From Stieleria neptunia (GTDB lineage Bacteria > Planctomycetota > Planctomycetia > Pirellulales > Pirellulaceae), in assembly GCF_007754155.1 (NCBI RefSeq), contig NZ_CP037423.1, positions 1,922,001 through 1,986,000 of the forward strand: 64,000 bases of DNA, given 5' to 3'. Positions 15,001-27,000 of the stretch are shown in pieces. The first letter of the stretch is position 1. Each line of letters begins with the position of its first letter. Position numbers and translations under genes: made by a program. The notes beneath the pieces are model-generated. The model saw only the letters and a program-made list of their open reading frames with translations. It had not been told where the DNA came from and did not search any database.

Positions 15001-18000
15001 GCCGTCCTGCCGCCGATTTCCGGCACGGCATTGTTGGGCGAACAAACGCTGGTCCCGCGCGTCTGGACACTCGATCCGATTTGGTCCAGCACCTATTTCA
15101 CGCCGGCCAATCCGGTCTGGAATGTTTTCCAAGACCCCGACAACTTTGATTTTTCACTGTTCCATAGCGTCGTCCTCGGTACGTCACTGGTCTCCATCTA
15201 TGAAGAACAACTCTATGTGACACCGTTCACGTCGATCTATCCCGACAGTGTCACCGTGAACAATCTCGGCCAGTCGATCTTTGTCGCCGAAACCAACAAT
15301 TCAGAAGTCAGCGCGGAACTCAGTCTGGTCACGTATAGCGAAGATCGCGAGCAGCCCTACGTCAAAATCCCGATCAACGATCCCGTCGAAGACATTCAAC
15401 TCTCTGATGTCGGCTGGGGCGTCTATGTCGATGACGGCCGCATCGTCACCATCGACCTGGACGGCAACACGCACCGTCTGGAAAATTTCCAAGCCCTCGA
15501 CAACGGCGTCGCCATCAGCGACACCGGGATCATCGCCGCGGCGGCTGACGGACCGCTGGGGCGAGGGATCTATGCGATCAACCCGATCGACAACAACTGG
15601 ATCAAAGTCGTCGGCGAGTCGGGAGACCCCTACATCGATCCCAACGAAGTCAACGTGGACGATGTCGGGATCGGCGGTGTGGCGCAAATTATCGAAGGCC
15701 CCATCGGGATCAACGGACTGGTCACACTCGAATCGCTCGACGAATCCTCCGGTTCCGGCGACCAGGATTCCAAACCGGGCGACGACAACGACGCCGAAGC
15801 GGATCACGACGACTCGCTGGTCGGTGTCGCCGGCGGACTGGTCGGGACGGTCGACGGCACGTCCGGTGCCGCTCCCGGAACCCCGTTCTTGACCGTCGCC
15901 TTCATGGCAACCAGCAACGGCGGCAAGACCGGACTGCACACCGCACGGTTCTATTTCCCTCCCGACTTGGCACAAGCCCCGCTGCCGCCGAGTCAATTCT
16001 TGGGGCATGCGGTGGTCGCCGAGATCGGAGACCTGGTGCCCAAAGCGGGCCACATCGATGCCATCGAAGGCTTTGACATCATCAACAACTCGGGACAAAT
16101 CGCGTTCGCGACCAGCGACAAGGTGCTTCGCGCCACCCCGCCGCCGCTGACTTCCGGCGAAGTGGTCTACGCGTTCGAAGGCCGCTCGTTGAGCGACAAC
16201 GACGTCTTCCGACGCCTCGTCGATCAACCCGTTCCCACCGAACCGGACGGCAGCAGCAATCAAACGCCCAATGCGTCCGGTTTATACGTCGGGGCGTCCG
16301 TCGCCACCTTCATCGCCGGTGATCCCGATGCGACCGCCGAACAGTTCCAGGCGACGATCTACTTCGGTGACGAACCGCTGCACGATCCAACCGAAGGCCG
16401 CGGCGACGATCCGGACCACGAACCGATTCCCGCACTGGTGATCCCCAAATCGAGTGCCGACGGCGGGGCTGTCCCCCTGACCTTCGAAGTCGTGACCGAG
16501 CACGAGTACCTCCGCGAAGGTCCCTACGTGATCACCGTTCTAATCACCGACACAAAAAACGACAACGGCGGTCTGGCGGTCACGCTCGCCAACGTCATCG
16601 ACGTCACCACCGAAGAAGAGATCGAACGGTTGGCGCTGCTGGACGAAGAAGGCAATGCGATCGAGCCGACGGTGCAAAGTTTCGCCTTCCCCTTCATCGA
16701 CTTTGAATCTGCCGACGACGACGATACGCAGACCGTCGAACCGAACAACGAGCCATCGACCGCGAATAAACAGCGGCAAAACGTTGCGTCGACGCCTTCC
16801 TCGCTGGGGCTGAAAACCTTCGTCGCGATCGATCACAACAGCGGCTCCTTCGAAGTCGCCGCGGTCGGCAGTGCGGGATTCTCCTATTCATTCGGACTGG
16901 AGACCGCCGGCAGCGACGGCCAGGGCGAGCCGAACTTTACGCAGCAAGGTGACGGATCCGAGATCAAGATCCGCCAAGTCGTCGCGCGCGGACTGGTCAA
17001 TTCCGTCAACTTTGCCGCGGATGGATTTCATGTCGCCGATTACGAATCGACGTTCGACGGAAAACTCGAAAACACCTTCACCAGCGAAACCAACTCCTTC
17101 GCCGAATCCTCCGTGACCGAAGCTTCCGTGACCAGCTTCTTCGTCGACCAGAAAACCGTCGTCTACGACCTGGGGGATCTCGATGACCTGGTCGCCGATC
17201 CTTACTTCGACTGGAAACGAACGTCGGAACAAACCACCCACTACACGACCGTCGGAGAACGCTTCATCGACGGGGATTTGGCAGGCCAGATTGACAGCTT
17301 GGTCGGTGGCGGCGGCAATGCCTTCGTCGGTGACTTTACCTTGCAAGGCAGCCAATCGACGACCGAAACGCTGCACGAGTTCGGGAATGAAACCTACGAC
17401 GTGACCAAGGACCTGAGGGTCGTCACGTCCAGCCGAGTCGATCACCGTGGCGGACGACAACAGTTTCAGTTTGTCGACGTGACCGAGTCGACCAGCGACT
17501 ACCACGTCCACGGCGTGATTCCCAAGTCCGGTGATTACGCGCTGCAGATCGACACCGTCGCTTCCTCGAACATCATCGAACGATCACAGTCCAACGGGAC
17601 GCAGCGGTCCGTCTCCAGCGGCTCCTCAACGGTCACCACCAACGCACGCAAATCCTACGATGTGGCCAGCGGGCGTTTTCAACTTTCCAGCTCTTCGACC
17701 AGCCAGTCCAGCCACGAACAAACCGACACAAATCAATCGCAGACAAGCGAATCCAACAGCCAATCGACGTCGACCTCCACGCTGATCGGCAGCGGCCGCG
17801 ATCTCGATGGCGATTTTAACTTCACCAACCAGCTCGAATCGACATCTCAGTCCACCACCACGACCACCAACTCCATCGATTCGGACTTCCTGGCCTCCTC
17901 GTCCCAAAGCGGCACGACATCGGTCGTCGTCGACCAGACCGGCGATCTGTATAGCGGCAACTATGCCTATGACGAACGCTCCCACCAAACCACGACGTCG

Positions 18001-21000
18001 CAATCCGTCACGACCAACGGCCCCGTCACGTCGACCGCCCGTTCAAGCGGGACCACCGAGAGCGAAAAACAAAGCCAGGGAAACAAGAAGACCGGCGACT
18101 TTTTGATCGAATCAAAATCCAGTTCGGTCAGCGACACCGAAATCGTCGAAACCAATCAGACCCGTCGAAACGAGTCGAACGTCCACGCGGAATCCGACGC
18201 CGATGCCGAAAAATCGGGAAACGCCAAACAAGGCGACTTCACGTTCGAAGGCTACGCGTTCAGCCTGACAACGACCCAACAAGTTCAAACCAACACCCAG
18301 CCGTCCGGCCAAATCCAACGCATCGAAACCGAAGAATCGCAGACCAGCGAGTCGTCTTACTCGGGATTCGGCAGCGCAAAGACCGCGCAAGTCGTCAAGG
18401 ACGAACAAAACCGCTCCAACGTTTCCTCTACCCAAACCACGTCCAACCAAACACTCCAGTCGACACGGACCGCGACCAGCGAATCCTTCGGGAACGTCCA
18501 CTCGATCACCAACACGCTCACCGGCGATTACACCCGCGAAAACGAAAGCCGAATCCGATCCGACGCCCAAACCGTCGTGACCAATCAAGACGTTGTCTCC
18601 CGATCCGCGGTGCTTTCCGAAAGCAGCACGACTGCGACGACCGAGGGCAACCGCATCTCCGGCGAATCCACCAGCCTGTCGAACTCCGTCTCCACCTCGC
18701 AAACCGAAGAGACGGCAGAATTCCTGACTCAAACCTCCACGACGACCTCACACTCCACCGCACGAACCACCGCTTCCTCGGAACACAACTCGGTCACCGG
18801 CGTCTTCCAAACCGATCAGTCGACGCTCAATGAAGTCGACCAGCAATCGACCACGACGAACCTATCTTCCACCACCATCAACTCCAGCCGCGGGACCTCC
18901 ACACAATCCTCCACCGCCAGCGGCAACTCGATCACCGGCGATCACTCCGAAACCAATCACTTCACCCGCAACTCGACGTCACTGGGCGTTTCACTCAACG
19001 GCCAGCAGCCGATCACGACCACCGATCCGATCGTCTTTCCCGCCGACCCGGAATCCCCGATCGCGACGCTCGCCGACAATCAAACCATCATCATCGACGC
19101 CGGCCGGCTTGTGGGCTTGACCGAACAAAACGTTCATGCCTCCAGCACCACCAGCAGCGGTTCGTCCATCACGACGTCCAACTCCATCAGCGGCCTGTTC
19201 CAAGAATCGTCCACGACGTCCAGCACGGTGCAAACGCGGTCCAGGCGAGAAAACCAAGGATCGGTGACCGCAGTTGAAACCCAGTCGACGTCCACGACGG
19301 CTTCGGAATCCAGTGGGAACTCGATCACCGGAGACTTCTCGGGAACCAACACCCAGACCTCCAGCTCGACCGACAGTTCAACCCACACCAACCAAACGAT
19401 CACCAGAGTCCAAACCAATGCCACGACGGTCAACGAAACCGCAGAAGTCGCCGGCAACCAGATCACGGGAATCGTCGACCAGATTTCCGATTCCACTCGC
19501 GAGACGATCTCCGACACGACGACCACCAACCAAACCCTGACGCAAAACCAACACGCCCGGTCGACTTCAACCAGTCACGTCGCCGCACGCCACAACCAGA
19601 TCACCGGGGAGAACGATTCGACCAAGACCACCGACCAGGATTCCAGCACGTCGTCGACCGCCGTCAATCAAACACTGACGACCAGCGAAACGACGACATC
19701 CAGCGGACAAGTCACGATCACCAATGCCGGCAACCAAAACACCGGTGACTTTTCCGAATCGCGATCCGCAACCGGCACCGTGGAAACCGCTGCGACCGCC
19801 AGCAATCGCACGCTCAGCCGGTCAAGCACCACGCGGACCGAAACAACTTCTTCTAGCTCCGGCACCGGCAACTCGGTCACCGGCGTTTACGACGGATCGG
19901 AATCGCTCCATCAATCGATCACCGATGCGGTGACCGAAACGAATCAGTCGTTGACCGACGCGACGACGTCGACGACGACGATCGATTCGACGACCCGGCG
20001 GAGCGGAATATCGGTCACGGGATTCTTCAGCGATTCTGAATCTTCGGAATCGACGTCAGATCAAACGCAAACGATCACCAACCAGTCGCGCACGACGGAA
20101 ATCACGAGCGTCGTCCAGGCGGATTCGACGCGTTCCCTGTCGGGCAATCGACTCGCCGGCGACTACAGCGAATCCGTCAGCGACGAACAGACCGTCACCC
20201 AAAATGAAACCACGGTCAACGGACCACTGACGACCACGTCTGCGCTTGTGGTCACCCGTTCCGGCACCGTCGAAACGGTCGGCAATTCGATCTTGTCAAC
20301 CGCGTCGACCTCCAACACCGTCGTCGAAACTTCAACCCAAACCGACACGTCCGCCAACGCACTCGATGCGGCGACGATCACGATCACTGCCGCGTCGACG
20401 ACCACCAACCGACGCGACGAAAATCGGATCACGGGCCTGTATTCCGACACGTCGACGTCTGACGTGACGTCCACGCGTGCGACCACCTCGACCAACCAAA
20501 CCGCAACCACCGAAAACGAAACCGTTACAACGTCTTCGGCAACCGTCACCGCAACGGGGAATCAAATCCTCGGCGATTTCCAGCAACAGAGCGAATCGAC
20601 CGCCACCGCCGAAACCGACGAAACGACAACCAATCAATCCCGCACCGAAACCGTCTTGGCGACCGAAACCGTCACCACCTCGGACCAAGTCACCGGCAAT
20701 CGAATCTCCGGGCTGCGATCAGGAACCTCCGAAAGCTGGACGGAAACCTCGATGGCCACCACGCTGGCCAATCAAACACAGGACGTCCAGTCGACCATCG
20801 TCGAATCGGTCACCCAGACCTCGACCTTCACCGGCGATTCGATCACCGGAGCCACCACCAACACTGCCGAAACCAGCGGTACACGAACACGATCCGAAAC
20901 GCACTCCAACGGCACGCTGCAAGCATCCGCCGAAGAAACCACCACGTTCTCGTCCAATCGCATACGGACCGACAACGCCATCACCGGCATCTACGACGAT

Positions 21001-24000
21001 TCAAACGTCGGCTCACAAGACTCGACGATCGTTGGCGCGGATTCCAATAAATCACTCGCCGTCGACTACACCACCACCGAAGTCAGCACGTACGAAAATG
21101 CATCAAGCGGAAACCTGATCGTCGGCGATTTCATCAGCACCTCCGCCGGTTCTTCCGACTCGACTCATGTCTCGACATCCACCAACGGCCCGCTGACGAT
21201 CCAGGCAACCGGCGTCACCAGCGAAACCACCGAAGAAACACTGCGCGGCAACTCGATCGCGGGCACCAGCCAGTCGGAATTGGTGATCCACAGCACACGT
21301 AGCCTGGATCAAACCGATACCAACCAAGATTTGACGGTCACGATCCAGGCCGCCGAAAGCTCGGTAACGGCGACGGAATCCGGCCAATCGCAATTCACCG
21401 GCGCGTTCAACTCGTCCAGCGAAACCGCCGCCAGCGGAACACGCGACGAATCGTCCAGCAACCAAGGCTACACGTCCACGGTCGCCGACGTTTACTCGTC
21501 CAGTTCCACGTCCGACCACTCGGGCAACTCCATCACCGGTGCAGCGACTTCGTCCGACAGTGCGTCCACCCAGTCGACAACCACCGCGTCGGGGACCGTG
21601 CAAACCGAGACGACCGCCGAAACCACCACCGCCTCGACAACGTTTTCATCCAGCACCACGTCCAACTCGGTGACCGGAACCTACGACACCGAATCCTCCG
21701 ACACATCCACGCTGGTCATTGCGAGTTCTCTGACCAACCAAACACTCTTCGTCAGCGGAGATTCAACGAGCACGTCGGTGACCAACGCAACCGAATCTGG
21801 CAACTCGATCACCGGCACCTTTCAGTCCGACGCCACCACCAGCACCACCGCCTCCGGAACCGGTCGCGATGAAAACCAAGTGCTCGTCGTCGATTCGACC
21901 TTTGAAAGCACCTCGACCGCCCGAAACCAGGAATCGGGAAACCGTGTCGAGGGTACCTATCAATCGACGGTCACCGCGACCTCCACCAACCAACACACCG
22001 AATCGAACCAAATCGGTCCCGACTCCACCAACGCTTCGACCAACAACACCACGTCGACAACGACGACCGCGGGCGACCACCTGACCGGATCCTACACGTC
22101 GTCGAGTTCCTCCGAGTCCGCATCGACGTTTTCGGAAACGTTTGCGTATCTGGATTTCACCGCATCCAATTCGTCCAGTTCCACGACCGAAACATCCGAG
22201 ACCGCGTCGGGAAACGCGATCAGCGGCGACCATTCCAGGACCACGCATTCCGAATCCGCGTCCGCCGGCACCTCGGCCGAAAACAATCAAGACCTCGTCA
22301 TCGTCGCGACCGCCTTCTCCAGTTCCTCCGTCAGCGACACGACGGAGGTCTCCAACGCGTTGACGGGAACCTATTCCAGTTCAACCACCTCGTCGACCAA
22401 CGCGTCGTCCAGCGAAACCAGCAGCAATCAATCGCTCGCACTCGCCACCACCGCGTCCTCCCAATCTACCGCGACGACCACCCGCAGCGGTAATCGCGTC
22501 ACCGGTGCGTACACCGAATCGGTCGCGTCAACGTCCGCCACGACCAGCAACGAATCGACCAGCAATCAAACGCTATCGAGCGTCATCGAGGTGACGGCCA
22601 GCGGAACGAACCAGTCCAGCACCTCCGGCAATGATTTTACCGGTGCGTCGACGTTCGAATCGTCCGGCACCACGTCGACCACCACGTCGCAAACCGACAC
22701 GAATCAAACGCTGGCCGTGACGCTCGACGAGACAACATCGTCGAACTCCACCAGCATTGGAACCGCCAATTCCATCACCGGCACCTACCAATCGACTTCG
22801 ACGACCGAGCAGGAAACTGAACTGCAGGAAACGTCGACCAACCAGACCTCGACCGCCACGTTGCAGCGAACCGGCAACTCCACGACCACGTCGACCGACT
22901 CCGGCAATCAAGTCACGGGTGACTACACGTCGACAGCGGTGACGGAGTCTTCCGCCGACGTGACCGGCTCGAGCGAAAATCAAACACTCTCCGTCACCAC
23001 GTCTTCGCAAACCGAAACCGCCGCGTCGACGACCAACGAAACGGGAAACACCCGCTTCGACGTGTACGAAACCGAGACGACTTCGACACGCACCGTCGCC
23101 ACCACGCAGACGTCCACCAATCAAACCCGTTCGACTGCCGCAACCACAAGCGTGACGACCGCAGCCACGACCAACCGCAGCGGCAATCGAACCAGCGGCG
23201 AGTACACCGAAGACACTTCCCGGGACGTGACCTCGTCGGCCGCCGGATCGTCCACCAATCAAACCCAGACCTCCTCCAGTGAAACGTCCGACGCGCTGGA
23301 AGAAGTGTTTCGGCAAATCGGCAACGACATCACCGGCCTCTATACCGTTACGTCCACGACCACATCGACCTCCAATCAAGAGCTGAGCGAAACGAACACG
23401 GACCGCAACGTCACCGACACGTCGTCTTCCACCGCCACGATCACCCGCAGCGGCAGCGGCAACGCGATCACCGGAGACTACAGCGACAGCTCCGAATCGA
23501 CCGGCGAAACCACGCGAAATCAGTCGGGCACCATCGGCGACCGATCGTTCACGTCACAAGAGACAACGTCGACGAGCAGCAACGTGACGTCCACCGGAAA
23601 CGCAATCACGACGGCGGATTCCAGCACCTCCTCCTCCAGCGAAACCTACCAGTACAACAAAAACACGACCTACCCCGACGGCAGCGATCAAAAAACGATC
23701 TCGCAAACCGCAACCCATGCCTCGACGTCAACCAGCAATTCTGTCACCGGCGTCTACGAATCATCGTCGACCGGTTCAAGCACGACCGAGATCAGCGAAA
23801 ACGGAATCCGCAGCGAATCCTATTCCGCGACTTCCGAGGTTCGATCCACAACAGAATCCACCGAGTCAGGGAACTCGGTCACCGGAGCGTTTGAATCCGC
23901 ATCCAGTTCCGATGCCAGCAGCACCGTGTCGCGCTCGTTGACCGACGCCGACGGCACCACGTTGTCGATCACCGAGACCGCCGACAACGAATCGACCGGA

Positions 24001-27000
24001 ACGCAAGCCGGCAACCAAATCACCGGCGCCTTCACCAGCGCCGGTGATTCCGACGGCACCAAGGCGACGACTCAATCGGTTCTGTCCACGGACGGCGCGC
24101 ACGACCACACCGCCGTCCAACGAGTTGCGACGGACACCGATTCGACCGGCAGCGGCAACTCGATCATCGGGACGATCGCTTCGGAATCGGATTCAACGGT
24201 CGTGACCTCGCTGACACAAGACGGAACCGTCGGCGGCCTCTCGGTCGACTACGACGCCACCACGACCGACATCGCCAACACCGATTCGATTGGCAACGCA
24301 ATCACCGGTGTGTTCGACGTCACCGGCACCGGCGAAGCAACCTGGTCGTTCACCCAAGACATCGACCGAGGCGACGCAGGGCATTCGAGTTTGTCCGGCA
24401 ACGGCGTTCAAACGTATTCGAGCGATCGGGACGAAAACACGTTGACCGGTGATGTGTCACAACTCACCACGGGAACCGAGACGTACTCGCTATCGCAATC
24501 CGGTTCCGATGCCGACGGTGTGTTTGAAGTTGACTTGACGGGGCAAGACACGTTCACCGAAACAGAAATGATCAACGGCGAAACCGGTGTTTTCCAGCGG
24601 TCGAGCGACGTGCAGGGAAACACAACTGGCTCGCGCACCGTCGGCGGTGTGACCGACAGCTTCACCGACCTGATCGATCAAGTGGTCACGCAAGCGGGAA
24701 ACTACATCGATGGCGACGTCGACATCACGTTCAGCGGCGCGGGCCGCTACGACTCGGTGATCGACTTCGTCGACACGTCCGACACCGCCGCTGGCATGCC
24801 GGGCAACTTGGATCATTCGCCGACCGGTGTACCGACGGTGATGGGCGACCCGCCACCACTGCCGACCGCCGGGGCGGCCGAATCACTGAGCGACGTTTCC
24901 GCGTCCGCGATTGGCTCGTCCGCCGCCGCGCCGACCGAGACGCTGGCCGCCGCCGCATTCCGCGACGTCCAATCCACGGGCGTCGCCGGCGTGGCCGCAG
25001 GCAGCGATTGGTCGGGCAGCTCGATCATCGCCGGCTACGCCTCCCAAGGCGCCCAGGCGATCGAGCAATATTGTTTCCCCGCCGGAACCGAAATCCTGCT
25101 CGCCGACGGTTGCACCAAGCCGATCGAATCCATCCTCCCCGGCGACCTCGTCGCCTCCCGCCCCCAACCAGAATCCCCACACCATCCCCACCCTCTCGCA
25201 ACCGGGGCGAACGGATTAGAAGTCACCCTCCTGGCAGGAGGGTCGAGCGAAGCGAGGGGAGGTCGAACGGTGAATCAACGGGTTCACTTCAGCGATCTTC
25301 GACCCCGACGGCGCGTCAAGGCAAACACTCTCCTCGCACACCCGCCAACTCGCAATTCATTCACGATGGCTGGGGGAGAGAGGCAGCACCGCGCACCCTC
25401 CACCACCCCCGGCACCGTCACCCAAACCTACCACAACGCTCCGCAGCAACTCCTGCACCTCCACATCGGCGACAGCACAATCGCCACGACCGCCGGCCAC
25501 CCCTTCTACGTCAGCAATCGCCCACCAACTTGGAACCCGGAATCTGAAACCTGGAATCTACCCTCCGGAACTTGGAAACTCGCCGCCGACCTCACCCCCG
25601 GCGACCAACTCACCACCGCCGACAACGTCCCCCTCACCATCACCGCGATCACGCGTGCCCCTTCCCCGCCCGTTCCCGTCTACAACTTTTGCGTCGCCGA
25701 GCATCACAACTATCACGTCCGACTGCCCGGCACCGACCATTTCGTGCTCGTCCACAACGAATCCTTCGGCACGTTCACCTATGGATTGGAACCGGTCCCC
25801 GAAGCCCAAGAGGCGTACAGCAACAGTGCCCTTGGGGAGCTGATGGAATATGCGAGTGGACTGTTCGACACCGCCTACGACGCCGCGTCACCGTTCCTCT
25901 CAGGCCTGGAGAGTGCCGTCTCGTCGATCCAGGTCTCGACGCCTCAATGGTTCACTTCACTCGGCGGATCGCTGTTGTCGTTTGCATCCGGCATCGCGGC
26001 GAGCACCAGCGAAGTGGCAAGCGCGATGAAGACACAGTTCGTCGACGCGACCAATCACTTGTTGATCGGCGTCGGCAACCTCGCCAATCAAAACGGTCTG
26101 TTTCAGATCGGGGATGCGCTGACGTATGCCGGACACACCAACGCCGTCTTCGACACGCTCAGCAGCTTCTACGACGAAGCTGAAATCGTTGTGGCGGCCG
26201 GCGTGTTGGTGGTCGGTTCGGCGGCCGCGCTGATCGCCAGCGGCGGGACGGCGTTGCCACTGGTGGCCGGCATGTGGGCCGGAGCGATCGACGTCTTCAT
26301 CCAAGGCGAATTGAACGGTCAGCGGGCCGGGCTCGCGGAGATCTCGCTCGGGGCGACGTTCGGTTTGTTGGACCCGATCGGAGCGGTCGGAGGGCTCGCC
26401 GGAGGCGTGATCGGGTACGCGGGTGCCGATGCGCTCGGTTTGTCAGGGGCGGAAGGCTACATGCTCGGCAGCCTGGTCGGCGGGATCGCGGGGACCGGAG
26501 TCGCGGCGGCCGGACGCGGCGGATCGATTCTGTATGCGGCCCGGGCGATGGCGCACGACGCCGGCGGCGCCGGGATCGGGTTCGCCTATGGCCAGCTGAC
26601 CGGCCAAGACTTCAGCACCAGTCTGCAGTACGCCTTCTACGGCCAGATGATCGGCGGCACGATCGGGGCGTTGACGGTCAAGTGTTTCGTCGCCGGCACG
26701 CCGGTCCACATCCCCTCAAGCGACCCCGACCGACGCTCCGCCACCAAGCCGATCGAGCAACTGCGGGTCGGCCAGCGAGTGTTGGGCGAGAACCCGCTGA
26801 TCGACCGCGACGACGCCTGTTTACTGGAACCCGACTGGTCCCAGTACGTGGCGGTTACGGCCAAGGTCTCCAAGCGCGACGGAGACGTCTTGGAGTTGAC
26901 GACGCTCAAACCCGATATCTGGCTCAAGACGAACAACGTCCAAGTCGGCAAACGGACCCTGATGGACATCCCGGTCGCCGACGCCCACAACGAAGCCCTG

